Source: Niastella caeni | GTDB taxonomy: Bacteria; Bacteroidota; Bacteroidia; Chitinophagales; Chitinophagaceae | Reading direction: 5' to 3' | Length of the DNA stretch: 64,000 bases | Assembly: GCF_004834005.1 (NCBI RefSeq) | Contig: NZ_STFF01000003.1 | Span: forward strand, 248,001 to 312,000 | Shown here: positions 8,523-17,922 of the stretch, piece by piece | How the letters are laid out: each line of letters opens with the position of its first letter | Position numbering within the stretch: position 1 is the first letter of the stretch | Position numbers and translations under genes: made by a program | The notes under the pieces: model-generated | Database searches by the model: none | What the model was told of the DNA's origin: nothing | What the model saw: the letters and a program-made list of their open reading frames with translations, nothing else

Positions 8523-10508
8523 ATGAAAACCACGAAATGCTTTCTTCAATGGACCAGCCTGTTCATTGGCTGCATACTATTACATATATCAACCGTTCAT
8601 GCCCAGAGTGGCTTGCCCGACAATCCTGATTTTTACAACGAAGTGAACACCTATGTAAACCCGGTGCTGCCCGGCGATCATCCAGACCCAACGCTGTTAC
8701 GGGTGGGCAATGATTTTTATCACTGCGGGTCAAGCTTTCATTTTACTCCTTATTTGCCCATTTATCATTCAAAAGACATGGTACACTGGCAGGTGATCAG
8801 CCGGGTGGTTCCTCCATCAAAGTCAAATTGGGTAGCAGACAAACCATCGGGTGGAATATGGCAGGGGGCTATCACTTATTTTTATGGTTCATACTGGATC
8901 TATTTTTCCTCCAATGGACAATGGTTTTCCAAAGCCAGCGCACCGGCAGGTCCCTGGAGTGATCCTGTACAAGTGAAAACAAATCCTGCCACCGGTTCTC
9001 TCGGCTATGACAATTCTATTTTCGTAGACGATGATGGCAAGCCCTATATGGTCATCAAAAATGGGCAAAAGGTGAACCGCATTCAGGCGCTTGGCCGCGA
9101 CGGACAATTGACCGATACCGTCATCAATCTCGACTGGATAAATGCCAAACTGCAATACAGCTGGGCAGAAGGACCAGTGATGTGCAAACGCAATGGCTAC
9201 TATTATTATTTTCCTGCAGGAGATGTGGCGGGCGGACAATACGCGTTAAGAGGAACCGCTTTAACAAGCGATTCAACCAAATGGGAACGACTGGGTAATT
9301 TCTTCAAACCCATTACAGATCCAAATGTCAGTTTCAGAAGTCCCAACCATATAGCTGCCCCTGTTCAACTGGAAGATGGCACCTGGTGGACGATCGGTCA
9401 AAGTTATGAACGTGTTGGCAGTAACGACTGGTCGGGCATGGGACGGCAAACCTCCTTGTACCAGGTGATTTGGGAAGGCGATCGTCCCTGGGGCGTGGCG
9501 CCGGTAAGCACACCGGTCGTAAAACCCAATTTGCCAAAATCAGGGATCCGCTGGCGAAGTGTTCACACCGATTATTTTGAGAGCGATTCACTGAAAACCT
9601 GGTGGCATTTTTTAAGCAGAAAAATGGCCAGTCATTATTCTTTATCTGCCAGAAAAGGCTGGATACGCCTTACACCCGATACTGCCCGCATTCATCTTGT
9701 TCAAAAAGAAACGGACCACTACTACACTGCACTTACCCGTGTTGAAGTAAATGCTGCTGATAATTTTACCAAAGCAGGCATTTACCTGACCAATGGAAAT
9801 CAACAGGTCTTCGCGCAATTGTACAGCGGATACGATAATGGAAAGAAAATTATTTTCAAACTCGACACCGCCATCCGCAGCATTCCCAACCGGTATGGTA
9901 ATACTGTTTGGTTGAAACTGGTAAGAATGGAGCACGACCTGACAGCATTCTGTAGTGGTGACGGAAAAACCTGGACGGCACTCGGCGCACCCATCAGTGC
10001 GGTTGGTATCGACAAAGTACAACCCAATTACAACTCCTGGGTAGGAACAAGTGTTGGCTTGTTTGCAGAAGGAAAACCGGCCGACTTCGACCTGTTTGTT
10101 TGCAAGGATGGCACTTCCTGGTTACCGGCTGCCGGTTACAGCAATTACTATGGGGTTGAAAAAATAAAGCAAGGTTCAGAATTAACCGTGACCAACAATT
10201 CTACATACGGCGGATGGTTTATGATTGCTGGTGTTGAATTAGGTACAGAAAAAAATCCAACTGCAGCCGTAGAGATCACTGCTTCCGCTACCAACGGCGG
10301 GAAACTGGAGATCTGGCTGGATGATCTGAAAGAGGGTCAAATGATAGCCGTTGTACCGGTGACGTCAACAGGCAATAAAAATACCCGGAGAACATTCAAA
10401 GCAACAATTAAAAATGTTTCAGGCCAGCATGATATAATCGTAAAGTTAGCGGCTGGGCTTTCAAGGGATATTTACATCAGGGACATCAGGTTTATCAAGA
10501 GTAAATAA
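8523..10508 (+). CDS. GH43 beta-xylosidase/arabinofuranosidase with C-terminal CBM6-like module
   Basis: A 661-residue exported enzyme with a signal peptide ending near VHAQ. The GH43 propeller (about residues 40-340) carries Asp55 in DHPDPTLL (base), Asp163 in GYDNSIF (pKa modulator) and Glu216 in SWAEGPVM (acid). A middle beta-sandwich (about 345-530) resembles the accessory domain of large GH43 xylosidases. The last 125 residues, beginning near YYGVEKIKQG, resemble a CBM6 carbohydrate-binding module. Xylan or arabinoxylan side-chain removal is likely. It is distinct from the shorter GH43 lipoprotein at 769. Confidence 0.9.
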   Translation: MKTTKCFLQWTSLFIGCILLHISTVHAQSGLPDNPDFYNEVNTYVNPVLPGDHPDPTLLRVGNDFYHCGSSFHFTPYLPIYHSKDMVHWQVISRVVPPSKSNWVADKPSGGIWQGAITYFYGSYWIYFSSNGQWFSKASAPAGPWSDPVQVKTNPATGSLGYDNSIFVDDDGKPYMVIKNGQKVNRIQALGRDGQLTDTVINLDWINAKLQYSWAEGPVMCKRNGYYYYFPAGDVAGGQYALRGTALTSDSTKWERLGNFFKPITDPNVSFRSPNHIAAPVQLEDGTWWTIGQSYERVGSNDWSGMGRQTSLYQVIWEGDRPWGVAPVSTPVVKPNLPKSGIRWRSVHTDYFESDSLKTWWHFLSRKMASHYSLSARKGWIRLTPDTARIHLVQKETDHYYTALTRVEVNAADNFTKAGIYLTNGNQQVFAQLYSGYDNGKKIIFKLDTAIRSIPNRYGNTVWLKLVRMEHDLTAFCSGDGKTWTALGAPISAVGIDKVQPNYNSWVGTSVGLFAEGKPADFDLFVCKDGTSWLPAAGYSNYYGVEKIKQGSELTVTNNSTYGGWFMIAGVELGTEKNPTAAVEITASATNGGKLEIWLDDLKEGQMIAVVPVTSTGNKNTRRTFKATIKNVSGQHDIIVKLAAGLSRDIYIRDIRFIKSK

Positions 10509-10597
10509 AAGGGGTGCAGTTTCTACATATAGTTAACAGTTTCCTTATTTCGTAAATGAATTTCCGCATTGTTATAGTGTATCCTGATCCCGGAAAA

Positions 10598-10605
10598 TAA
10601 TTTTG
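10598..10605 (+). promoter_or_regulatory. Candidate Bacteroidota -7 element (TAATTTTG)
   Basis: TAATTTTG fits the TAnnTTTG consensus 28 nt before the ATG at 10634. No -33 TTTG at standard distance was found. Confidence 0.35.
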
Positions 10606-10633
10606 CGGTATTGATTGAAAAACAGGAACCCAA

Positions 10634-13090
10634 ATGAACAAACTGCATTTGAGCATTATCACCATGCTCCTGATTAATAGCTTTTCGATGGCGCAGAACG
10701 CCACATTAAAAGGAAAAATTAAAAACACTTCCGGGAAACCCGCTGAATTTGCGAATGTTGTTTTACAGGGAACCAATAAAGGAGCGGTTAGCGATGAAAC
10801 CGGTGAATATAAAATAGAAAATGTAAATCCGGGCATCTATACGCTTACGGTAAGCGGGATCGGCATACAAAAGAAAAGCGATTCAATAATAATTTCCAAA
10901 GGAAAGGAAGTATATGTTTTTGACTTCATTGTTGTAGAAGGCATTGGCAAATTAGACGAAGTGGTGGTTTCCGGCTACCGGGAGCGGACTTACAGAAATG
11001 AAATGTCGATCGCAGCCGCAAAATCGTCTGTACCGCTTAAGGAATTACCGCAATCTGTAAGTTATGTAACCAAAGAACTGATCATTGACCGGCAGGCTTT
11101 TCGCGTAAATGATATTTTAAAAAACATAAGTGGTGTAAGCCTTAATAATTTTGAAAACCGGTTTACACTACGTGGCGTAGCCGGTAACAGTTATCAGTTT
11201 ATCAATGGGCTACGGGTAAGCGGCAGATCGTTTAACTCACTGATCGTAAATAACCTGGAGCGTATTGAGGTAATGAAGGGCCCAGCCTCTGCATTATATG
11301 GTAATACAGAACCGGGTGGTTCAATAAATAACGTTACCAAAAAGGCATTACCAATAAACAGGCATTCGGCTAATATTTCAACCGGCAGTTTTCAAACGCT
11401 TAGAGTGTATACCGATTTTACCGGGCCGTTGAATAAAGAAAAAACGATCCTGTATCGCCTGAACACGGCTTACCAAAACAGCGCCACTTTTCGGGACCTG
11501 CAGGAAAGAGAAGATGTATCCATTGCCCCTACCCTGGCATTTGTGCCTAATGAAAAAACAAGAATTGATGTAGATTTTGTTTATAGCATTATCAATGGAA
11601 GAACAGAAAGAGGTCAGCCTTTATATGGCCCATCTACCGAAGGCGCCAGCCGCTTGTTTACTACTCCTATATCTCAAAGCATGTCGAGGGCGAGTGATTA
11701 CCTGAAAGAAAGAACTTTTTACCTGTCAGCTATCATGAACCATCAATTCAGTTCTAACCTTTCCTGGAATGTTTCTTATTTAAAGTATAAATTTTTTGAA
11801 GACCAGTTTGAACACCGTGGCGGTAATGCCTATGCCCTGGATAGCGCGGGCAATGAATTACCCAACCTGGTTTTACAAAGCACTATTGAGCGGAAACGCA
11901 CCAGGTATGATGACAACTTAACTACCTATTTGAATTTCGATGTATACACAGGCGAGATAAACCATAAAATAGTAGTCGGGTCTGATTATATTCAAAGCCT
12001 TGTGCCTGCCGGCGGAACCAATAACAGCGCCACTGGTTATAGAAATAAAGCCAATACCGGCTCCATAGCAACGTACGACAAAAACAAAAAGGACCAGTAC
12101 TTATTAGATGCAAAAGGCAACCCTGTACCCAATGTTCCTTTTTATAACCTGGATAAGCCAGATTATTCGGCGGCCAATACCAATAATTATTTTACTACAA
12201 GAACAGTAACTGCGCCAACCAAATATTATTCACAAAGCGTTTACGTACAGGATTTCATTAAATGGAGAAAGCTGCAATTGCTCATAGGGTTAAGAAAAGA
12301 GTTTTATACCGATTTTCTCAACTTCAAAACTTCAACCCAGGAAAAGGTAAATCAAACAGCGCTTATTCCCCGGGTTGGCCTGGTGTATAGCCTCACGTCA
12401 CAAATAAATGTTTATGCTACCTACGTTGAGGGTTTTCAACCACAAAGTGCCGGCACTATAGGAGCGCCGGAAATATATGGAGGTCCATTCGATCCACTAA
12501 CGAGCAAAATGGTTGAAGTGGGCACAAAAAGTGAGTGGTTCGACAAAAGGCTTGCCGTAACAATCGCAGCTTATAAAATAGAGCAGAATAATATTTTAGT
12601 TAACGCACAAAGCACCACCAACCCGCAATTGCTTGAAGAGCGCGGGCAGGAAACTTCAAAAGGAATAGAAGTGGAAGTTACCGGTAATATTCTCCCTAAC
12701 TTATCGGTTAATGCGAACTATGCTTACAATGATTCCCGGATCTCAAAAAGTAAAATTGATACTGAGATCGGGCTATGGAAGGAAGCAGCGCCTTTTAACC
12801 AGGGTGGATTTTGGGCAAAATATACTTTGCTGAATGGGTTGGCGAGAGGATTGGGTATTGGCGCCGGAGCCAATTTTGCATCGAGTCAAAGGACGCGGTT
12901 AACCTATTTTATTTTACCAGGTTATACTGTTTTTGATGCCGCATTATACTACCAGGTAAAACAGATCAAGCTATCTGTGAACCTTAATAATATTGAAAAC
13001 AAAAAGTATGTAGTATCACAGGCTAACCCCAACATGGTAGGCCCCGGAACGCCACGAAATTTCATGTTTAACGTTGGATATACCTTCTAA
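10634..13090 (+). CDS. TonB-dependent siderophore-type receptor
   Basis: An 818-residue outer-membrane receptor. It has a short signal peptide ending at SMAQ, a carboxypeptidase-regulatory-like beta-sandwich (about 22-105, [20 protein letters not shown]), a plug domain (about 115-240, with [20 protein letters not shown]) and a 22-strand barrel ending in an aromatic residue (FNVGYTF). The plug sequence and the receptor length fit the ferric-siderophore (FhuA/FoxA/FpvA) class rather than SusC. The gene appears monocistronic and ends in a GC-rich hairpin at 13114. Iron transport is inferred from family resemblance. Confidence 0.9.
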   Translation: MNKLHLSIITMLLINSFSMAQNATLKGKIKNTSGKPAEFANVVLQGTNKGAVSDETGEYKIENVNPGIYTLTVSGIGIQKKSDSIIISKGKEVYVFDFIVVEGIGKLDEVVVSGYRERTYRNEMSIAAAKSSVPLKELPQSVSYVTKELIIDRQAFRVNDILKNISGVSLNNFENRFTLRGVAGNSYQFINGLRVSGRSFNSLIVNNLERIEVMKGPASALYGNTEPGGSINNVTKKALPINRHSANISTGSFQTLRVYTDFTGPLNKEKTILYRLNTAYQNSATFRDLQEREDVSIAPTLAFVPNEKTRIDVDFVYSIINGRTERGQPLYGPSTEGASRLFTTPISQSMSRASDYLKERTFYLSAIMNHQFSSNLSWNVSYLKYKFFEDQFEHRGGNAYALDSAGNELPNLVLQSTIERKRTRYDDNLTTYLNFDVYTGEINHKIVVGSDYIQSLVPAGGTNNSATGYRNKANTGSIATYDKNKKDQYLLDAKGNPVPNVPFYNLDKPDYSAANTNNYFTTRTVTAPTKYYSQSVYVQDFIKWRKLQLLIGLRKEFYTDFLNFKTSTQEKVNQTALIPRVGLVYSLTSQINVYATYVEGFQPQSAGTIGAPEIYGGPFDPLTSKMVEVGTKSEWFDKRLAVTIAAYKIEQNNILVNAQSTTNPQLLEERGQETSKGIEVEVTGNILPNLSVNANYAYNDSRISKSKIDTEIGLWKEAAPFNQGGFWAKYTLLNGLARGLGIGAGANFASSQRTRLTYFILPGYTVFDAALYYQVKQIKLSVNLNNIENKKYVVSQANPNMVGPGTPRNFMFNVGYTF

Positions 13091-13896
13091 CACAATATGC
13101 ACCTGATAAAAATCGCCCTGGCCGGTGTAAGGCCGGGGCGTTTGTGCAGGGAAGTAATAAAATAGTATTGTCCCTTTGGCTGGTGTACTAAACCGGCTAT
13201 AATCATTTTAGGAGTTAATTGTAGGCACTTATCAGATTGCTCCTGTGGCAATGTTGGTAACAGTTCAGCTACGATTTCTGATTCGTCCCATTCATCTTTC
13301 AATAATTGCATGGCAAAAGCAGTTAATTGTTGAAAACAACTACGGCTTCTGTATTTACACGGGATAGCAGCATATAATTTCGACCCTATTTTGGATGCCC
13401 GTGCCAGCAGGCCGGCATAATATAACGCTTGCTGCTTTCGGGCTTTTCGCCGGGCGCTCTTAATTGTTTTATTTTCCCAGTAGGCGCTGTTCTTTTTTTG
13501 GTACGCCCGCTTAGGCGGGACAGGTAAAGGAACAATATTATGTTTCTTAGGTTGTTTATTGACCAGGGATTCTACATATCGCAGCCACAACACTTGTTGT
13601 ATTTCTGTTTCGTTTTTCCCTGCTTTAAGCATGGTAAGCGCTTCGCCGGTAAAAGACCGGTACATCCAGCCCTGCCGCCAGTATTCCGGCAATGCGTTAT
13701 ATACCAGGGAGCCGATCCTGGATGCTTTAGCCATCAACCCGGCATAGTGGCGGGTGCGTGCAAATTGAGGGGAATGGAGCACCCGTTTCCTGGTGAGCGA
13801 ACTTTTTTTGCGCACAAAGTTTTTGCCTTCCATTTGGTAAAATGTAAGCTTACCGATGGTTCGGTTAATAAGGAATGGTGCAAAAAATTCGGCCAT
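13087..13896 (-). CDS. Uncharacterised basic protein with duplicated domain
   Basis: A 269-residue Lys/Arg-rich cytoplasmic protein that I do not recognise. It contains two copies of a domain of about 70 residues. The first is around residues 45-115 ([25 protein letters not shown]) and the second around 165-230 ([25 protein letters not shown], both cut short here). Each copy ends in an acidic segment resembling [11 protein letters not shown] or [12 protein letters not shown]. The repeat pattern and strong positive charge suggest nucleic-acid or membrane association, but this is speculative. The last 35 codons overlap the receptor terminator, so the true C-terminus may be less conserved. Confidence 0.65.
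   Translation of the reverse strand: MAEFFAPFLINRTIGKLTFYQMEGKNFVRKKSSLTRKRVLHSPQFARTRHYAGLMAKASRIGSLVYNALPEYWRQGWMYRSFTGEALTMLKAGKNETEIQQVLWLRYVESLVNKQPKKHNIVPLPVPPKRAYQKKNSAYWENKTIKSARRKARKQQALYYAGLLARASKIGSKLYAAIPCKYRSRSCFQQLTAFAMQLLKDEWDESEIVAELLPTLPQEQSDKCLQLTPKMIIAGLVHQPKGQYYFITSLHKRPGLTPARAIFIRCILC
13114..13146 (+). terminator. Likely terminator of the TonB receptor gene
   Basis: CGCCCTGGCC / GGCCGGGGCG form a 10-bp stem (one G-T wobble) with a 7-nt loop, followed by TTTGTG. It overlaps the 3' end of the convergent gene at 13087. Confidence 0.6.
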
Positions 13897-14308
13897 GTAA
13901 CAAAGTTACTTATTAAAAACCAGCCAGATATGCATGTACGTTAATTTTGACATTTATCAAAGCAGGTCCATTGCCGTTCTAACTTCGCACTTATACAGCA
14001 CATTCTTTACAGATAAAGTAAGGGTACTCCCTGTTTGAACGCAGGTTATCCTTAGGATATCCTTACCATATCCCCTATATAAAGCGCATTTCCTAAAAAG
14101 TATCCATTCACTAAAGGCGTATACAAAACACTATTCATAAGCCTTATTTGGCGCCTGGCCCACAAAATGTTCACGTTCCGCACTTAAACCAAAATTTAAT
14201 ATTGACTGCAGTTTAACTGCAGTCATGCGGAATAATTTCAGGTATTTTCCGCTACCCCGAACATATTAAATAACGTTTTTATAGGAGTAGGTATTAATTG
14301 AATCAGCC
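13897..14308. other. 412-bp non-coding interval with palindrome
   Basis: No credible coding region. It holds an AT-rich stretch with repeated ATCCTTA words near 14049 and the palindrome at 14204. Confidence 0.6.
14204..14224. promoter_or_regulatory. Perfect 10-bp-arm palindrome, candidate operator
   Basis: GACTGCAGTT and AACTGCAGTC flank a single central T, 84 bp before the AraC-type gene at 14309. A perfect inverted repeat of this size in front of a regulator gene suggests autoregulation. Confidence 0.55.
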
Positions 14309-14674
14309 ATGAAAAAAAATGGGACATTAAGCGGTCATGATATTAAACGGGTTCAGGAGGCAGCTCAAATATTAGCGAAGTACCTGAGCCAAAACATTAC
14401 CATTAAGGACCTGGCGGGGATCGTTTTGCTTTCAGAAAAAAAACTCAAGCAAGGTTTTAAAGAGGAATTCGAGATGGGTGTGCATGCGTATTTGCGATAT
14501 CTCAGATTGGAAAAAGTAAAAGCGATGCTCATACAAGACAAGCCGTTGAAGGCCATTCCAAAGGCAACCGGGTTTAAAAGTGAAAGTGGTTTATCGAAGA
14601 CTTTCAAGAAGGTGGTTGGGGTTACGCCCGGAGAATGGAAATTAAATTATCAGCGGTTAGACAGGGCCGTTTAG
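14309..14674 (+). CDS. Stand-alone AraC-type HTH protein
   Basis: A 121-residue protein consisting almost only of the AraC double helix-turn-helix. Helix pairs are AQILAKYLSQNITIKDLAGI and SESGLSKTFKKVVGVTPGEW. There is no ligand-binding domain, as in SoxS/MarA-size activators. It begins with ATG at 14309, downstream of a perfect 21-bp palindrome that may be its operator. It is followed by a non-coding gap and then the HTH/kinase-LanC unit. A role in controlling that locus is possible but only positional. Confidence 0.8.
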   Translation: MKKNGTLSGHDIKRVQEAAQILAKYLSQNITIKDLAGIVLLSEKKLKQGFKEEFEMGVHAYLRYLRLEKVKAMLIQDKPLKAIPKATGFKSESGLSKTFKKVVGVTPGEWKLNYQRLDRAV

Positions 14675-15129
14675 CTAAAGCCGTATGTTAAGAAAAAAGC
14701 ACCGATTGGAACAAAAATGGCACCAAATGGAACAATTAATGTTTCTAACTTGTATATCGATAACATTAAGATAACAAAGAAGCATAAAGGCAACCTGTTT
14801 TTATTGCAACTTTTTCCTTAATGATAAATGCTATCACTGCTTGCCAACATTATTTGCCTGATCCTGTCTCCGGTATACGTCGGGTTAAAAATACCGGGGA
14901 TAGGTAGGGCAAAATAGAAAACCAGGTCAACAACCATAAACCTATCCATTTATGAAAAAGAAACATTTTTTGTAACTACGCTACGCATACTTACCATTCC
15001 CTTTCGGGGGAATACCCGGTAAGTCATAATCCCAAGCAATTATAGACTAACCAACTGCAATGGTTGCAAAACCATTGGGAAAATGCTTTTGCCTTATGGC
15101 AACTGAATCTGTTTAAAAAACGGAGAAGT
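14675..15129. other. 455-bp non-coding leader region
   Basis: No credible gene. It contains low-complexity AT-rich DNA, a GGGGGAATACCCGGT stretch near 15006 and the inverted repeat at 15058 in front of the HTH/kinase unit. Confidence 0.6.
15058..15077. promoter_or_regulatory. 8-bp inverted repeat before the HTH/kinase-LanC unit
   Basis: CAATGGTT and AACCATTG are separated by GCAA. An overlapping TGCAA-TGG-TTGCA inverted repeat (15056-15068) uses the same TGCAA half-site as the motif upstream of the peptide genes. The position is 53 nt before the preferred ATG at 15130. Confidence 0.45.
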
Positions 15130-15453
15130 ATGATCAACGAAATTATAGAACGGTTTCAACACATAGATACGCTCATTCAGGAGCATAAGACAGGCACACC
15201 ATCGGAGTTGGCAGGAACAGTAGGTGTTTCTGAAAGGACCATTTACAAGTACATCCGATTAATGAAGAACCTTGGCGCTCCCATTGCATTTAACACGCTG
15301 ACCAAAACTTATTACTATACACTTGAGGGAAGTTTTATTTGTGCGTTTTCGTTTTCAGAAAAATCAGTATCGGATAAAATCAGGCTATCGTTTATAAGTA
15401 TGGGAGAGTTGATTGAGCAGATGAGTAAGAATATGACCTTAAATAATAATTAG
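15130..15453 (+). CDS. Small HTH_11-type regulator, copy 1
   Basis: A 107-residue protein with a winged-helix/HTH_11-type N-terminus: IDTLIQEHKTGTPSELAGTV, then SERTIYKYIRLMKNLGAPI, then YYYTLEGSF as the wing. The ATG at 15130 is chosen over one at 15064 because the domain starts a few residues later and the paralogue at 15477 starts equivalently. It is the first gene of a three-gene plus-strand unit with a 23-bp gap to the next gene. The paralogue shows about one-third identity. Small HTH proteins of this type occur beside peptide natural-product genes in Bacteroidota; that link is from general knowledge. Confidence 0.75.
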   Translation: MINEIIERFQHIDTLIQEHKTGTPSELAGTVGVSERTIYKYIRLMKNLGAPIAFNTLTKTYYYTLEGSFICAFSFSEKSVSDKIRLSFISMGELIEQMSKNMTLNNN

Positions 15454-15476
15454 TATAACCATTATACCTTATCACC

Positions 15477-15746
15477 ATGACCAGAGAATCATTTAGTAGA
15501 ATTGAGCGGATAGATCGGCTTATCAGAATTAAGGGAACCGGCACTGCCAGTGAACTGGCAGAAAAACTAGGCATTTCAAGAAGAAGTGTTTACAACCTTC
15601 TTAATGAAATGAAAGAAAAAGGAGCTCCAATAAAGTTTGATCAGTTTAGAGGAAGCTATTATTATGATGAAGAAGGTTACTTCAAAGTATCTTTTTACTT
15701 CAAGCGAATAGAAAACTATGAAAATAAAAAATTGATCAATTACTAA
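15477..15746 (+). CDS. Small HTH_11-type regulator, copy 2
   Basis: An 89-residue winged-helix protein: RIDRLIRIKGTGTASELAEK, SRRSVYNLLNEMKEKGAPIK and YYYDEEGYF. It is a paralogue of the product of 15130, likely from tandem duplication. It lies 23 bp after that gene and 14 bp before the kinase/LanC gene, so the three are probably one transcript. The partner DNA site may be the TGCAA/TTGCA inverted repeat seen upstream of this unit or the related one upstream of the peptide genes; this is an inference from shared half-sites. Confidence 0.75.
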   Translation: MTRESFSRIERIDRLIRIKGTGTASELAEKLGISRRSVYNLLNEMKEKGAPIKFDQFRGSYYYDEEGYFKVSFYFKRIENYENKKLINY

Positions 15747-15760
15747 TTGCAATACTTGTT

Positions 15761-17920
15761 ATGAAACCAGCCATTACAGAAAGTATTACCCAAAGCTTAA
15801 CCGAGTCAGAAAGTAAAGGGAAGGTTGAAAAAAAAGCAGGCAAGCGGGTCGGATATAATTATATCATAGTAAAAAGTTATAAAGAAAGCCAAAAAAATGA
15901 TGTGGTGAAATGCCTGTATATCAAGAGCCTGGCTGATTTTGGGTTTTGTGTTATTAAAGAAGGTAGCTATGGTGACACTAAAGACAAGCATGGCCGAGAT
16001 ATAATAGATCGGTTGAAGTGGCAAAAGCAGTTGCATGAACAGTTGCAGGACAAGTTGCCTATACCAAAACTATTGGGCTATTTCGAGGAACGGGGTAATT
16101 ATTATTTGGTGATTGAGCTTATAAAAGGAAAATCATTATATAAAGTATGCTCGGAAAAGCGAAAGGAATTGAGGCAATCCATCATTCAAGGTGGTAAGTT
16201 AGGCATGCGCTTCCTTGATTATCTGATACAGATTGCCGGCATTCTGGAAACACTACATAGCCAGCAGATTGTGCACCGGGATGCTACCCCCAATAATTAT
16301 ATGATCTCTTCCGATGGAAAGGTAACGTTGATTGATATGGAAATGTGTTATTCTGTAAAAACTAAATTTCCCACACCAGCATTTGCGTTGGGAACTTATG
16401 GCTACATGTCGAAGCAGCAGGAAGCTATTTCAACACCTACTACTGCAGAAGACATTTTTGCCTTGGGCGCTATTATGCTTCACATATGGAGTGGTGTTTC
16501 ACCAGGGAAACTTACCAATGAACCTATTGCTGAATTAACACAAAAAATAACCTTTTTCATTCCCGATCAGCAAGTGGCCCATCTTGTAACCCAATGTTTG
16601 TTGCCGGAAGATGACCTGCGGCCCAATGCCACGAAAATCCTGGAAGTGTTGAAACAATACAAAACAGATCTGAAAAGAAACGTGTCGAGGCCGGTTAACC
16701 AACCTTTGTCTTTTTCACGTGAGCAGATATTGGCAACTATAAAAGAAGGCATTGCAACCTTAGCTACTCCTCTCCTGGCGGACGAAGAAAAAGGTTGGTT
16801 TTCCGATGACATGAAACCGGCTTCCAACGATGACAAGCATAAACTCCGTAAAGTGTGGTATGCCAGTTATAGCCACGGGGTAAGCGGTGTGATCTACTTA
16901 CTCGCTCTGGCAAAACGTATTGGTTTAGATACAGACATAACTCTCCCTTTTGTTCAAAAAGGACTTGACTTGATAAAACTGAAATACATTGACCGAATTA
17001 ATCAGGCAAAAGCGGGTTTACATTTCGGTTCCGACGGTATTGCAGCAGTACTTTCAACTGCTATCAGAGAACGATTAATAGAACCTTCTGATCATTTTGA
17101 ATGGATCGATTTATTATTACAAAAAGCCAGCCAGCAAGAAAATATAGTCTCAGGATTGGCAGGCCAGGGGCTTTCAAATCTGGCCTGCAAATCTTTTCTA
17201 AGTTCGGAACACTTAATTCAACGACTTCAAAATTATGCTTACTTACTAATAAGTAAACAAGAGCCTGATGGAAGTTGGGTAAATGGATATTACAGGCAGA
17301 AGTTCACCAAAAGAAAAAGGAAAAAAGTAACTAAAGGATTTGCAGATGGTTTGGCAGGCATTATCTGTTTCCTGTTGGAATATGGCTACTGGTATAAGCA
17401 TGCAGAGAGTATCAATGCCGCACAACAGGGATTGAGATGGTTAATTAAAAAAGCACACCACAAAAATGGAAACATTCATTGGCTTACATCAAAAGACAAA
17501 GACCTGAATTACGATTTGTCGAATGGAATTGCAGGCATTGCATTGTGTTTTATAAGGGCCTACCAATATACGGGCGAGCTGATTTACAGGAAGTATGCAG
17601 AAATGGCATTATATGGTATACCTGCTGATATTATAGATGGGAATATTGGTCAAAGAAAAGGATTGAGTGGTCTAGGTGAAGTATATCTTGAAGCATATAA
17701 AGTTTTCAAAACAGAAGAATGGTTAGAGCGGGCGAATTGGATTGCACAAATAATTTTGCAGTTGAAGAAACAACATCCGAAGTATGGAACCTATTGGCTT
17801 GTGGAAAGCGAACGACAACCAGTTGCAAATTTTATGGCAGGCAATAGTGGGGTTCTACACTTCCTACTCCGGTATTATTATACTGATAAGATAGGATTTC
17901 CTCTAATGCCGGAATTGTAG
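15761..17920 (+). CDS. Protein kinase / LanC-like cyclase fusion
   Basis: A 719-residue two-domain protein. The kinase (about 55-305) keeps the ATP-binding Lys66 (FCVIKEG), the catalytic loop HRDATPNN with Asp174 and Asn179, and the metal-binding Asp192 in LIDMEM, where DFG is replaced by DME. The rest (about 360-719) is an alpha/alpha toroid with LanC-type Gly repeats: SHGVSG, SGLAGQG, FADGLAG, LSNGIAG, KGLSGLGE and AGNSGVLH. The Cys, Cys-His zinc ligands of LanC enzymes are absent, as in class III LanKC. A N-terminal lyase domain is missing too; only about 55 residues precede the kinase. The product is probably cytoplasmic. Peptide phosphorylation/cyclisation is inferred. Confidence 0.85.
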   Translation: MKPAITESITQSLTESESKGKVEKKAGKRVGYNYIIVKSYKESQKNDVVKCLYIKSLADFGFCVIKEGSYGDTKDKHGRDIIDRLKWQKQLHEQLQDKLPIPKLLGYFEERGNYYLVIELIKGKSLYKVCSEKRKELRQSIIQGGKLGMRFLDYLIQIAGILETLHSQQIVHRDATPNNYMISSDGKVTLIDMEMCYSVKTKFPTPAFALGTYGYMSKQQEAISTPTTAEDIFALGAIMLHIWSGVSPGKLTNEPIAELTQKITFFIPDQQVAHLVTQCLLPEDDLRPNATKILEVLKQYKTDLKRNVSRPVNQPLSFSREQILATIKEGIATLATPLLADEEKGWFSDDMKPASNDDKHKLRKVWYASYSHGVSGVIYLLALAKRIGLDTDITLPFVQKGLDLIKLKYIDRINQAKAGLHFGSDGIAAVLSTAIRERLIEPSDHFEWIDLLLQKASQQENIVSGLAGQGLSNLACKSFLSSEHLIQRLQNYAYLLISKQEPDGSWVNGYYRQKFTKRKRKKVTKGFADGLAGIICFLLEYGYWYKHAESINAAQQGLRWLIKKAHHKNGNIHWLTSKDKDLNYDLSNGIAGIALCFIRAYQYTGELIYRKYAEMALYGIPADIIDGNIGQRKGLSGLGEVYLEAYKVFKTEEWLERANWIAQIILQLKKQHPKYGTYWLVESERQPVANFMAGNSGVLHFLLRYYYTDKIGFPLMPEL

Positions 17921-17922
17921 AC

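Noticed and set aside
769..12000. Opposite-strand long frames over the GH43, fucosidase and lyase genes
   Set aside because: They are shadows of well-supported genes with no domain features.
14953..14976. Seven-codon ATG...TAA frame before the HTH genes
   Set aside because: Too short and without leader similarity to the peptide family; no attenuator structure seen beside it.
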